A stretch of DNA of 64,000 nucleotides, taken from NCBI RefSeq assembly GCF_030546645.1, contig NZ_JAUOTO010000003.1:774956-838955 (forward strand). The letters are read 5' to 3'. Position 1 is the stretch's first letter; each line of letters begins with the position of its first letter. The stretch comes from Flavitalea plasmicola. GTDB lineage: Bacteria; Bacteroidota; Bacteroidia; Chitinophagales; Chitinophagaceae. The notes beneath the pieces were generated by a model. That model was not told the origin of the DNA. It ran no database searches and saw only the letters and a list, made by a program, of their open reading frames with translations. Of this stretch, positions 50,138-59,376 are shown piece after piece. The position numbers and the translations under genes were made by a program.

Positions 50138-50449
50138 TTAGGTGCCGGCGATCTCTTCAATGGTGGCGCCAATGCCCCGTTCCGTGATCGCGTCGCATTG
50201 GGGTTTCAGCTCGTCATATGACCCCTGCTTGACAGCATACTTACCCTTGGTATGTATGATCATGGCGCACTGCTCGGCTTGCTCCAATGAGTGCCCGCAT
50301 ACTTCCATCAGGGTCTGGATCACCCATTCAAAAGTGTTGACCTCGTCGTTCCATACGACGAGGCTGAATGGATCGTCAGGCGTAGTGAGCACCGCTGTAT
50401 CCTCGTCCTCATACTGGACAGGACGGGGATTGTGCAAATTAAGAGACAT
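50138..50449 (-). CDS. clpS: ClpS adaptor protein
   Basis: 103 residues from ATG 50449 (MSLNLHNPRPVQY); longer frame upstream not needed. The pattern FSLVVWNDEVNTFEWVIQTL is the ClpS substrate-pocket signature. Binds N-degron proteins and presents them to the ClpA (or ClpC) ATPase. It lies 39 bases upstream of aat on the same strand, so the two may be co-transcribed and work in the same pathway. Confidence 0.95.
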   Translation of the reverse strand: MSLNLHNPRPVQYEDEDTAVLTTPDDPFSLVVWNDEVNTFEWVIQTLMEVCGHSLEQAEQCAMIIHTKGKYAVKQGSYDELKPQCDAITERGIGATIEEIAGT

Positions 50450-50480
50450 GTGACTGGTCTTTTTTTGCAAAAATAGGCAT

Positions 50481-53183
50481 TTATCCGGCCTTTTTCTTGT
50501 TGAACAACCCATTCAATAACCCCTTCCCGGCATCCTGCGCCTTTTTCTTCGTATCATCAAGGGTCTCGGATTTTTTGCCCGTCGTATCCTTATTTCCCAG
50601 CAGCTGGTTCTTCAGGGCAGTGCCGGCATCCTTCAATGCCTGCTTACCCACCGCCTGTGCGGTATCCTTCAGCTGCTGCTTTGCGCTATCCACCCTGGCT
50701 TTCACCAGGTCCGTGGCCTGCTGTTTCAAACCATCCGCGGTACCTGCCAGCGCACTTTTCAGATCCATCTTCAGGACTGGGCTGGTCATCGTGCCGCCTA
50801 CCTTTACCGGCAGGGCCACCTGGTCATTCATCTTTACATTGACGCCCTTGGATCCGGCCTTAGCCACCAGGTCATTCACCACATTGTTGGCTTGCCCTCC
50901 CAGCAGGCTGCGGGGCAGCTTCATCGCCACATCATAATCCAGCGTCTGATCAAAGCCGTGAGATCCGCCCACTTCCATATCGATGTCCTTAACTTTTACG
51001 TGGAAGGGATCTACGATCACCCGGCCATTTTTAAATGAAAAAGCAGTTTTGATATCCTTTACCGGGATATCCTTCAACTGGTCCAGGTGAAGGGCCTGCG
51101 CCAACTTGTCCGTAGGAGCAAAATCTTTCAGCGCTCCGTCCACCAGCAGCACGGTGCCATTACCGTTCAGTGTTTTGAGATCCGGTTTCATATCGCTCCC
51201 CAGCACTCCGTCCATCGTCAGCCTGCTGCTGAACTTCCCCGCGATATATTTACCGGCAGGCATCAGCTTCTGCACGGAGTTGAAAGCATAAAAGGTCTTC
51301 TGCACGTCCAGCTTTTGCAGATCATAGGACATGGCGAACACGGGCGTTTTCTTGCTGATCTTCGTGGAATAAGCGCCGTTCAGGACCATCAATCCGTCCA
51401 GCCCTTCCGCCCGCACATTCTCCAGCTTCACCGTCTCGTCGGCGATCCGCAGGTTGCCCGACACCTGGCGCAGGTCCAGGTTGCCGTAATGGATCTGGTC
51501 CACTCCCGCATGGAGCGTAAAGTTAATATTGGCAGGTACGGCAAACGCTTCGCCTGTAGCTCCGGTGTGTGCCGCGGCAGTGTCCGTTTTCACAGCCGTG
51601 CTGCCGCCGGCGCCGGTGGTTCCCATCAACTGATCCAGGTCCACCAGGTCCGCCTTTACATTCAGCGAGCCATCCAGGGGCTGGTGCTGCAGCATATAGG
51701 CGAGCAGGTTATTCAAGACGCCGCCTGCCTCGAAATGTGTCTTGCCATAGCCGCCCTTCAGCTCATTTAACGTAACGTTCTTCGGGTTGAAGGTCAGCAG
51801 CAGATCCTCTATGCTGATGGGGGTAGGGTAGGGCGTCGAGGCATAGGAGAAGCCGGTCAGACCCAGCGTACCGCCGGCGTCAAATTTTTCATACTGCTGT
51901 TTTTGCACGGCAGAAAGATTGCCGCGAACATGCATATCCGCATTCAATACGCCTGCCAGACGGGTGCCAGCCTCCAGCTTCACGAATTGGGCCACTTTTG
52001 CCAGGTCCAATCTGCCCTTGGCGGCTGCATCGATATACGGGTCGCTCACCGGCGTCTTCAGCAGCATCCGGAAATCGAATGGCGTCTCTTCCATTTCGAT
52101 ATGTCCCTGAGGTATCTCCACGACCGTATGGTCGGTGACCCCGTCCGGGTTGTCCGTCTTCACCACCAGGTTGATATTTTTCACAGGCTTGGGCAGATCC
52201 GGGTATTGGAAGAAGCCATTCTTTACCTCCAGGTCCACATGATAGGCCGGGATATGCTTGCTGTCATACCTGCCTTTTACAGACCCTGCCAGGCTGGCCT
52301 GTCCGCTGGTCTTGATGCCCGCAAAATCTTTTGAATACATGGCTGGCACCAGGGAAAGGATACTTTTGAAATCCAGGGAAGGACCGTTGAACCGGATATC
52401 CATATCATAAGTGCTGTCATTCACCAGCTGAAAAAAACCTTCTGTATGCAGCTTCAGATCATTGATGGTGAGATCGTCGACCTTGAAAGTGTATTTGTTT
52501 ATTTTATTATCGATTTGAAAGTCCGCCCCCACATTGGCCCGGGTACGAATGAGATAAGGAATGCCTCCATAGTTGAAGCTGAGCGCAGCCGTCTGTGTGC
52601 TGGTCTGCAGGACGAATTCATCCGAGGTGAAATCTCCCTTGCCCGAATGGTTCAGTCCAGAGATCTCGCAGCTCATATGGCTGCTGTCATCCTTATAGCT
52701 GACATAACCGTCCGTGACCGCATATTGCTGCAGCGCCATTTTGAAAGGCTTGGAAGCACCGGAGGCCGTGGCGGCCGCGGCCGTATCCGGCAAGGTGATG
52801 TTCCAGTTCGCATGCCCGTTCTTATGTACGATGGCATGTACCCGCGGATGGTCCACCCGGATGGAATGGATCTTCATTTCACTGCCAAAGACACTGAATA
52901 GGTCCAGGGCTACATTGATCCGCTGCGCCGAGACCAGCGTATCTTCGGAGAATTCATCGATACCCGTTACCCGCAGACTATCCAGGGCCACTGACAATCG
53001 GGGAAAGTTCCGGAACAGGGACAGGTCCACGTCCGAGAAATCCACTTTGGCCGCGATGTTCTTATTGATCTGTTCTTTGATCAGGCGGGTGATCTTACCT
53101 TTAAAAAAAAAGGGAATGGCTACAGCGGTGGCGACAAGCACCAACAGGATGATACCTGTGATTTTAAGCGTTTTTTTGAGCAT
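50481..53183 (-). CDS. AsmA-family outer-membrane biogenesis protein
   Basis: About 900 residues from ATG 53183 (MLKKTLKITGIILL), with ATG 53189 alternative. N-terminal membrane segment (ITGIILLVLVATAVAIPFFF), then long beta-rich AsmA-like domains (VDFSDVDLSLFRNFPRLSVA). The C-terminal tail is Lys/Gln-rich helical (KSALAGTADGLKQQATDLVK). AsmA-like proteins form bridges for lipid transport or regulate outer-membrane protein assembly. The exact role here is not known. Confidence 0.88.
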   Translation of the reverse strand: MLKKTLKITGIILLVLVATAVAIPFFFKGKITRLIKEQINKNIAAKVDFSDVDLSLFRNFPRLSVALDSLRVTGIDEFSEDTLVSAQRINVALDLFSVFGSEMKIHSIRVDHPRVHAIVHKNGHANWNITLPDTAAAATASGASKPFKMALQQYAVTDGYVSYKDDSSHMSCEISGLNHSGKGDFTSDEFVLQTSTQTAALSFNYGGIPYLIRTRANVGADFQIDNKINKYTFKVDDLTINDLKLHTEGFFQLVNDSTYDMDIRFNGPSLDFKSILSLVPAMYSKDFAGIKTSGQASLAGSVKGRYDSKHIPAYHVDLEVKNGFFQYPDLPKPVKNINLVVKTDNPDGVTDHTVVEIPQGHIEMEETPFDFRMLLKTPVSDPYIDAAAKGRLDLAKVAQFVKLEAGTRLAGVLNADMHVRGNLSAVQKQQYEKFDAGGTLGLTGFSYASTPYPTPISIEDLLLTFNPKNVTLNELKGGYGKTHFEAGGVLNNLLAYMLQHQPLDGSLNVKADLVDLDQLMGTTGAGGSTAVKTDTAAAHTGATGEAFAVPANINFTLHAGVDQIHYGNLDLRQVSGNLRIADETVKLENVRAEGLDGLMVLNGAYSTKISKKTPVFAMSYDLQKLDVQKTFYAFNSVQKLMPAGKYIAGKFSSRLTMDGVLGSDMKPDLKTLNGNGTVLLVDGALKDFAPTDKLAQALHLDQLKDIPVKDIKTAFSFKNGRVIVDPFHVKVKDIDMEVGGSHGFDQTLDYDVAMKLPRSLLGGQANNVVNDLVAKAGSKGVNVKMNDQVALPVKVGGTMTSPVLKMDLKSALAGTADGLKQQATDLVKARVDSAKQQLKDTAQAVGKQALKDAGTALKNQLLGNKDTTGKKSETLDDTKKKAQDAGKGLLNGLFNKKKAG

Positions 53184-53249
53184 GGTCATCAGGATATTAG
53201 AGAAAGCTAAAATAGAATAAAAAAACTAGATTGCGTAATTTTGGCTCTT

Positions 53250-53837
53250 ATGACCCCCGAAAGAGAAGAAAGGATCCTGAAGGTCCTGGACAAACGACAG
53301 GCCGGCATCACCGTCGTCCTGGAAAATGTATTTGATCCTCATAATATCTCCGCCGTCATGCGCACCTGTGACGCCGTAGGGGTACAGGAGATCTATGTGT
53401 TGAATACCCGCATCCCCCGTCATAAGAAATGGGGCGCCAAAAGCAGCAGCAGCGCGGCCAATTGGCTCACCGTCCACCAGTTCACAGATGCCGGCGAATG
53501 TTTCGCACGCCTGCGCAGTAACTATGACAGGATCTTTACCACCCACCTGGATAGTGAGGCGGTGGGACTTTATGACATCGATCTCACCCAACGGGTGGCG
53601 CTGGTCTTCGGCAATGAGCATGCCGGTGTCAGCGAGGAGATCAGGGCCCTCTCGGACGGTAATTTCATCATCCCCCAGGTGGGTATCATCAAATCCCTGA
53701 ATATTTCGGTAGCCTGCGCCGTCAGCCTGTACGAAGCTTTCCGCCAGAAGCATGCCGTCGGGCACTATGATCAGCGGAGCCTTCCGGAAGGGCAATACAG
53801 GAAGTTGGCCAAAGAGTGGAGTAGGGGTATGCTATGA
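53250..53837 (+). CDS. SpoU/TrmH-family RNA 2'-O-methyltransferase
   Basis: 196 residues from ATG 53250 (TTG 53241 possible). Motif 1 is ENVFDPHNISAVMRTCDAVG, motif 2 VFGNEHAGVS, motif 3 IPQVGIIKSLNISVACAV. These form the trefoil knot of the SPOUT superfamily, SAM-dependent. Likely target tRNA guanosine-18, by family analogy. It overlaps the next gene's start by four bases. Confidence 0.92.
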   Translation: MTPEREERILKVLDKRQAGITVVLENVFDPHNISAVMRTCDAVGVQEIYVLNTRIPRHKKWGAKSSSSAANWLTVHQFTDAGECFARLRSNYDRIFTTHLDSEAVGLYDIDLTQRVALVFGNEHAGVSEEIRALSDGNFIIPQVGIIKSLNISVACAVSLYEAFRQKHAVGHYDQRSLPEGQYRKLAKEWSRGML

Positions 53838-54328
53838 AAAACCTTCTTGCCATACTATCTTTTATCCTGCTGGCATCTCATAAGGTCGCCGACACCCCCG
53901 TCATCCTCAAATGGAAAGTCACCGACCTTGAATCCTATATTGCAAAGGCCGATCATCCCCTCATCATAAATTTCTGGGCCACCTTCTGTGTCCCCTGTAA
54001 TAAGGAGATACCTTATTTTCAAAGCACGGTGGAAAAATACAAACAGCAGGGTGTGGAGCTCGTCCTGGTCAGCCTGGACCTTCCTGATTATTATCCTGCC
54101 CGCATTGCCTCCTTCGCGGGAAAGAATGGCTACCAGGCCACCATCGCCTGGCTTGACGAGACCGATGCCGATTACTTCTGTCCCCGCGTCGATAAGCGAT
54201 GGTCCGGGGGGATACCGTCTTCCCTATTCATCAATAATAAGACTCATTTCCGGAGATTCTACGACAGGCAGCTGACCGAACCCCAGGTGAGCCTGGCCAT
54301 AAAAGAGATGATCGCTCCTTCCCTCTGA
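53834..54328 (+). CDS. TlpA-like thioredoxin-fold protein
   Basis: 164 residues with an N-terminal signal (LLAILSFILLASH). Redox motif FCVPCNKEIPYF (C-x-x-C). Other thioredoxin-fold features are LIINFWATFC, and IPSSLFINNKTHF for the cis-Pro strand. Probably a periplasmic disulfide reductase or a redox partner. ATGA overlap with the methyltransferase gene suggests coupled expression. Confidence 0.88.
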   Translation: MKNLLAILSFILLASHKVADTPVILKWKVTDLESYIAKADHPLIINFWATFCVPCNKEIPYFQSTVEKYKQQGVELVLVSLDLPDYYPARIASFAGKNGYQATIAWLDETDADYFCPRVDKRWSGGIPSSLFINNKTHFRRFYDRQLTEPQVSLAIKEMIAPSL

Positions 54329-54333
54329 AAATT

Positions 54334-54960
54334 TCATCCCCTGTTGATCGAACATCCCACCGACCTCGTCTCTTTCACCGACACTTCCTTGCCCTGCAGT
54401 GTCTCATCGATCGCGGCTTTCAAATGATGCCGCTTTACCTGACCTGCATCGCCGGGACTGTCGTCGATGGCCCCGTGATACACCAGTTTGCCGGCCTTAT
54501 CGAACAGGTAGCATTCCGGAGTACGGCTGGCGCCGAAGGCATCCGCAAGAACGCTCTTTTCATCCACCGCATAGACCCACTGGTATCCCTGTGACCTGGC
54601 ATAGGATTGCATCTCCGCGAAAGAATTGCCGCCGGTGCGATCCCCTTCATTGGCATTCAGGAGCACAACACCCACCTTATTGGATTGGGCATATTTGCAG
54701 ATCTCATTAGTCCGCGACTGGTTGCGGATCACATAAGGACAAGTATTGCAGGTGAACATCACCAGCAATCCGTTGCTTTGCCTGGCCTCCTGCAGGTTCA
54801 GCTCTTTGCCGGAAACATCTTTCACCCGTACATCCGCTTTGGGAATGGGTGCGCCGATAGGAAGGCTTTGTCCGGTAGCATCGCGGCGCGTATGCATTGC
54901 CGAGAATGACAAGAACCCCAGCGCAGGCAGCACCAGCCCCTTCATGAGTATTCGGTTCAT
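54334..54960 (-). CDS. Thioredoxin-fold/AhpC-TSA-like protein
   Basis: 208 residues with an N-terminal signal. Motif FTCNTCPYVIRNQSRTNEIC resembles redoxin proteins; the C-x-x-C is CNTC. Typical strands are GVVLLNANEGDR and PECYLFDKAGKLVYHGAIDD. The role is redox or metabolic, and the protein probably lies in the periplasm. Convergent with the TlpA-like gene. Confidence 0.85.
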   Translation of the reverse strand: MNRILMKGLVLPALGFLSFSAMHTRRDATGQSLPIGAPIPKADVRVKDVSGKELNLQEARQSNGLLVMFTCNTCPYVIRNQSRTNEICKYAQSNKVGVVLLNANEGDRTGGNSFAEMQSYARSQGYQWVYAVDEKSVLADAFGASRTPECYLFDKAGKLVYHGAIDDSPGDAGQVKRHHLKAAIDETLQGKEVSVKETRSVGCSINRG

Positions 54961-55004
54961 ATTTTTCGGTTTATATAAAGTTTACGTAAAAACCGCTGAA
55001 AAAC

Positions 55005-55988
55005 CTACTTCTTTTCCTTCGCCGGCGACCCCTTTACACCGGCGTCCTTCAGGCCGCGCTCTTCCGCAAGTACGCGTAGGTGATGAATGCTTACATTGAG
55101 TTCGTAACCAATCAATAATACGAGTGAGTTGAAGTAAATAATGAGCATGAGGATCATGACGGTCCCGATGGAGCCATACACTTTGTTGTAGTTGGCGAAG
55201 TTGTTCACCCAATAAGAGAAAACCACGGTAATGATGATGGACAGCGTCGTGGCAAGCAAAGTGCCGGGAGAGAACAGCTTCCATCGTTTATGAACGGCCG
55301 GACCGTACTTATAGATGCAGGCGATGGCGAAATAGAACAGGGGGATGATCACCACCCACCGGACTGTCTTGAACAGCCAGCGGGCATTCCGGCCGCGGAT
55401 ATGCATCCACTGCAGCAGGCTGCGCAGCAATTCCGCCTGTGTCACCAGGATGGTGACGGAGCCGATGACCATGAAGAGCACCAGCGAGGTCAGCTTGATG
55501 GCCATCCACCTTGTCTCCAACGCATTCCGTTTCGTATTATAAATAAGGGATTTATTAAAGCTGCGCATAATGCCCATCATAGCATTGGAAGAATAAAAGA
55601 GTGCCAGCACAAAACCTACGGACAGCAAGCCCACCCGCGGTTTGTCCAGGAAATCCTCCAGGAACTGGCTCACCAGCAGATAGGTATTCTGGTTAGGGGT
55701 GATATCTCTCGTCAGGTACAACAGCTGTCGCTTTATCTGTTGGGCGATGGGCATATAGGGGACCAGCGTGCAGATAAAGATCGTGGCGGCAGGGATGGCC
55801 GTCAGGAAGCTGAAAGCAATAGAACGGGCCCTGTCATTCAAACCCACTTTCTTGACCTGCCCGTTGAAGAAAGTAGCTACCTCGAACAAAGGAATTCCCT
55901 CGAACCCGGGGAGGATGATATGCTTGCTCCTCTCCTGTATCCACCGCACCGGCCGGCTGCTATATATTTTCCTTTCGAGCTTGATCAT
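55005..55988 (-). CDS. YihY/BrkB-family membrane protein
   Basis: 327 residues with six membrane segments, e.g. IAFSFLTAIPAATIFICTLV, VGLLSVGFVLALFYSSNAMM, KLTSLVLFMVIGSVTILVTQ and TVMILMLIIYFNSLVLLIGY. The YSSNAMMGIMRSFNK and NKVYGSIGTVMILMLIIYFN stretches fit the family. Function in Bacteroidota unknown; the name virulence factor BrkB is inherited and not evidence of virulence. Confidence 0.9.
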   Translation of the reverse strand: MIKLERKIYSSRPVRWIQERSKHIILPGFEGIPLFEVATFFNGQVKKVGLNDRARSIAFSFLTAIPAATIFICTLVPYMPIAQQIKRQLLYLTRDITPNQNTYLLVSQFLEDFLDKPRVGLLSVGFVLALFYSSNAMMGIMRSFNKSLIYNTKRNALETRWMAIKLTSLVLFMVIGSVTILVTQAELLRSLLQWMHIRGRNARWLFKTVRWVVIIPLFYFAIACIYKYGPAVHKRWKLFSPGTLLATTLSIIITVVFSYWVNNFANYNKVYGSIGTVMILMLIIYFNSLVLLIGYELNVSIHHLRVLAEERGLKDAGVKGSPAKEKK

Positions 55989-56013
55989 GATTGGGGTTGC
56001 TGTCTGATTTCAG

Positions 56014-57198
56014 TCAATGTTGCTGCTGCCTATGCTTCGAAGCTCCCGTCGGCTTTTTCTTTACGGCATGAACCTTTCCGTTGTGCGCTGTCTGTCCTTT
56101 TTTCACCTGCCCGGAAGGCTGTCCGCCTTTTGAGCTATCCGCGGCGGCCTGCACTGGCTTCCCGTTCTTAATGGCTTCCAAGGAATCCCGGATCGCTTCC
56201 TGGGCATGCAGCTCATTCCGGTAAGCATTGGCATTTTCCAGGTGTTCCTTGAAGGTGGCCGCAAAGCTGGTGCCTTTAAAATCCGGCTTGGCCGCAAAGA
56301 ACAGGTAATCGGTCTTGGGCGCATTCAGCACGGCCAGCAGGGTCTGCTCGGAAGGCGTACAAATAGGTCCTGGCGGCAGCCCCGTATGTAGATACGTATT
56401 ATAGGGCGACTCCACTTTCAGATAGTTGCTATAGATATGCTTCAGTTCGAAATTACGCATGGAATATTTAATGGTAGGGTCCGCCGCCAGCTTCATGCCT
56501 TTGGCCAGCCGGTTGAGATACACGCTGGCAATATTGCCCTTATCGGCCGGCATATTGGTCTCTTCCTCCACTATGGAAGCCACAATATACGCCTGCACAG
56601 GCGTAAGCCCTTTTTCCTTAGCCAGCTGCACCCGCTCTGGTGTCCACCAGGCTTTTGAATAGTCAGCCATTTTCTTAATGACACCCGACGGGGTAATATT
56701 CCAGAAATACGTATATGTGTTGGGAAGTATCAGCGTGGTAAAGGTATTGGTGTCTGCGCCAAAAGCCGCCAGGGAATCGTTGCTTTCCGAAAAGCGCAGC
56801 ATTTCGATAGAGTCGCATTCCAGCTTCCTGCCTACCATTCCCGCAAGTCCCTCCTTCGTGCGAAGCTTGCCAATGGTGAAATGCACGGGCGTCTGCCGGC
56901 CGTTGCGCAACATCCGGACAATGCCTAGCAGGCTCATGCCTTTCGGGATCTCATATTTGCCCGCTTTTACATTTTGCTTGTAATCCAACCTCCCGGCTAC
57001 GAAACTGAAGAATGAAGGACTTTTCAGCACGGTGTCTTTTTCCAGCAACGTCATCAGCTGGTCATAGTTCATGCCCGTATGGATATACAGATCGTATTTT
57101 TCACGCTGGAAAGCCGTGGCGGGCCCCAGCAGGCGCCAGGCGGCAAAAACGATCAACAGGAGCAGTACGGATACTGAAATAAGGATGATCCTCTTCAT
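56014..57198 (-). CDS. mltG: Endolytic transglycosylase MltG
   Basis: 394 residues: an N-terminal membrane segment (IILISVSVLLLLIVFAAWRLL), then a LysM-like region and the YceG catalytic domain with VASIVEEETNMPADKGNIAS (catalytic Glu) and YSMRNFELKHIYSNY. A basic, Lys/Gln-rich C-terminal tail is attached. Cuts nascent peptidoglycan glycan strands at the inner membrane. Faces its terminator region at 57226-57260. Confidence 0.93.
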   Translation of the reverse strand: MKRIILISVSVLLLLIVFAAWRLLGPATAFQREKYDLYIHTGMNYDQLMTLLEKDTVLKSPSFFSFVAGRLDYKQNVKAGKYEIPKGMSLLGIVRMLRNGRQTPVHFTIGKLRTKEGLAGMVGRKLECDSIEMLRFSESNDSLAAFGADTNTFTTLILPNTYTYFWNITPSGVIKKMADYSKAWWTPERVQLAKEKGLTPVQAYIVASIVEEETNMPADKGNIASVYLNRLAKGMKLAADPTIKYSMRNFELKHIYSNYLKVESPYNTYLHTGLPPGPICTPSEQTLLAVLNAPKTDYLFFAAKPDFKGTSFAATFKEHLENANAYRNELHAQEAIRDSLEAIKNGKPVQAAADSSKGGQPSGQVKKGQTAHNGKVHAVKKKPTGASKHRQQQH

Positions 57199-57225
57199 AG
57201 GTATTTTCGATTGGTGCGTTAAATT

Positions 57226-57260
57226 ATATAAAAAACCCTGCCATATTAAATAGCAGGGTT
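57226..57260 (-). terminator. Terminator of the miaB-secG operon
   Basis: Minus strand: AACCCTGC/GCAGGGTT stem with an 11-base loop (57234-57260), then a T-rich tract (57226-57233), just after the secG stop. Confidence 0.8.
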
Positions 57261-57279
57261 AGAAATATTTTCAGGGAAT

Positions 57280-57573
57280 TTATGGGCGTGGGGTCTGCTG
57301 CGCAGGCGCCGTTGTCTTTTCCTGTCCACGCAGGTTGGACGCCGTAGCCTTGGGTACAAACAGGGCGGAGAAGAGACAGAGGAGCGCTACCACGACAGCC
57401 AGCACCCAGGTGCCTTTTTCCAGAACGTCCGTCGTTTGCTTCACACCCATCAGCTGGTTGCTGAATCCGCCAACATTGCCTGCAAGACCACCGCCTTTGG
57501 GGTTCTGTACCAGGATGATAAGGCCTAAGAACACACAGGCCACAATGATCAGTAACACAAATAAAAAGGTCAT
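57280..57573 (-). CDS. secG: Preprotein translocase subunit SecG
   Basis: 97 residues, two membrane helices (FVLLIIVACVFLGLIILVQN and GTWVLAVVVALLCLFSALFV). The loop NPKGGGLAGNVGGFSNQLMG is characteristic. Part of the SecYEG channel. It is the last gene of the miaB operon. Confidence 0.93.
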   Translation of the reverse strand: MTFLFVLLIIVACVFLGLIILVQNPKGGGLAGNVGGFSNQLMGVKQTTDVLEKGTWVLAVVVALLCLFSALFVPKATASNLRGQEKTTAPAQQTPRP

Positions 57574-57574
57574 T

Positions 57575-58828
57575 TCAGATGATTTTTAACTGTTCTATTT
57601 TCTCTGCGAAGTACGCACTTTTCTCAGGTTCCAGCAAACTTAATTTCCGGTACATTTCCGTGGCTTTTTCCCGCATGCCCTGCATGGCCAGGACTTCCGC
57701 CATGGTCTCCGTAATAACCTCCCTGCGTTCTATGGAGTGGGCGGCGATGGCTTGTACCTGGTGCTCCGCCGCGATGTCGGGGATGATCTCCCTGGTCTTC
57801 TGGGGTAACCTTCGCATTACTTTCAGCCAATCCGTAAAGCTTTTCATCTGCTTGCCCAGCTTGTCGGTGGGATTTTCATCCAGCACCAGCCGGATGCCCT
57901 GGGACGCAAAATAATCGACGGTGTAATAGGGCTCGAACAGGGGCGCTTCGGGTACTTTTTCGCCAGTATGGTTCTCTCCGGCGACGATCACCGGTTCCGC
58001 AGGGTAGTCTGTCCCTTGCCCATGGCCCGGTGCTTCTTCCGTAGCCGCCGGTGCTTCCGGACTAACCTCTACGACAGGAGTACGCGCTTCCGCATGTACT
58101 TCTTCAACGGGAAAGCTCGTCTGCTCTCCGCTGCCTGCCGCTTCAACTGGAAATTCCGTCCCTTCCCCATGCGTTTCTCCGGCAACAGGTTCCCCGGCTA
58201 TGGACGCTTCCGGAGGCGTCAGTTCTTCCGCCTGCTCCAGTGCCAATCCGGCGATCCCCATGGAAGGAGTTTCTTTTTCCTCTACGGCAGCAGCCTGCTC
58301 CGACCGCCGTTGCTCCTGAAATTCCGCAATGCTTTTCATCAGCTCATCCGCTGCCGAGGGAGGCCTGGACTCCTCCTGCGTCTCCGCAAGCGGCATTGCT
58401 CCGCCCGTTTCATCCGGCTCGCTTTCCGGCGTCACGATGGTATCGATCGTCTCTTCCGTTGGATCTGTCACAGGCGCAAAAACCTCTTCTGCGGGAAGCT
58501 CGGCATCGCCTGCTGCATCCCACTGACCTGGAGGGGTGATCTCTTCCTGGATCTCCCGGGGAACAGGCTCTATCCCGCCCGACGGCCGGGCTGCGTCCTG
58601 CAGCAGCCATTGCAGCCAGAAAGGATTGGTGAAATATAAATTCGTTTTTTGCGTCTCTTCGTTAAAATTGTCCGCCCCTTCGGCCTGCAGCTTACGCGAA
58701 AGAAGGTAGCGACCTACACCGAAGGAAGGATATTCCTCCACTAGTTCTTCCAGCTGCTGACGGGATACTTCTTTCAGCGATTCCGCCTGGAACAGATGCC
58801 TGATGATATGTTGCGTGGAAAGGGACAT
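57575..58828 (-). CDS. Uncharacterised protein, acidic-repeat middle, between lptE and secG
   Basis: 417 residues. A helical N-terminus (LSTQHIIRHLFQAESLKEVS) is followed by ~200 residues rich in Glu, Pro and Ala (e.g. VEVSPEAPAATEEAPG). The C-terminal ~80 residues look TPR-like (LAMQGMREKATEMYRKLSLL). No catalytic motif. Position in a conserved operon between lptE and secG suggests a part in envelope or secretion work, but this is speculation. Confidence 0.6.
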   Translation of the reverse strand: MSLSTQHIIRHLFQAESLKEVSRQQLEELVEEYPSFGVGRYLLSRKLQAEGADNFNEETQKTNLYFTNPFWLQWLLQDAARPSGGIEPVPREIQEEITPPGQWDAAGDAELPAEEVFAPVTDPTEETIDTIVTPESEPDETGGAMPLAETQEESRPPSAADELMKSIAEFQEQRRSEQAAAVEEKETPSMGIAGLALEQAEELTPPEASIAGEPVAGETHGEGTEFPVEAAGSGEQTSFPVEEVHAEARTPVVEVSPEAPAATEEAPGHGQGTDYPAEPVIVAGENHTGEKVPEAPLFEPYYTVDYFASQGIRLVLDENPTDKLGKQMKSFTDWLKVMRRLPQKTREIIPDIAAEHQVQAIAAHSIERREVITETMAEVLAMQGMREKATEMYRKLSLLEPEKSAYFAEKIEQLKII

Positions 58829-58845
58829 TGGAGCTTGTTTACTTT

Positions 58846-59376
58846 TTACCAGTTCGAGAAGAGTTTATTAAAGATTTCATCCGTCATATTGGTCACGATC
58901 GTCGGCAGCAGTTGCTGTTCCGCATCCGTAATGCTGGTGTTGCCTGAAAAGTCGAAATTCCTCGTCACGTCCGCCTCGAAATCGGCCGGCGCCACGGTCT
59001 TACCCGTCGGGTCCAGGTGGTTCTTGAAGATGATGTGCACAGTGACATTGAGACGGTTGGTGGCCACCTGCTGCTGTGAGATACCCGACGTGGTATAGTT
59101 ATAGTCGGTGATGGTGCCGCTGACATCATAGTCTGCCCCCGGATCCTGGATCTGGGAAAGGCGGGAAGCCTGCTGGTTGATCTTCTGCCGCAGCTTGTCA
59201 TTGAGCTGGGGCGCCAGCTGCGGATTGATCAGCCGGGCCCTGTTCTCTATATACCCTATATGAATGCTCTTCACCTGTGCAGGGATGGACACATCCTTGA
59301 AGGAATAGATCTTGCATGCTGAAAGCCCTGATACCAGGATCAGGGCGCCCGATAACCATTTATTCACTGATATCAT
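58846..59376 (-). CDS. lptE: LptE-like LPS-assembly lipoprotein
   Basis: 176 residues with a lipobox C21 (LVSGLSACKIYSF). Conserved features VSIPAQVKSIHIGYIENRAR, DPGADYDVSGTITDYNYT and a beta-rich C-terminal part. LptE plugs the LptD barrel and helps insert LPS in the outer membrane. The stop of the upstream regulator (59360) overlaps its start, giving a tightly packed operon. Confidence 0.88.
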   Translation of the reverse strand: MISVNKWLSGALILVSGLSACKIYSFKDVSIPAQVKSIHIGYIENRARLINPQLAPQLNDKLRQKINQQASRLSQIQDPGADYDVSGTITDYNYTTSGISQQQVATNRLNVTVHIIFKNHLDPTGKTVAPADFEADVTRNFDFSGNTSITDAEQQLLPTIVTNMTDEIFNKLFSNW

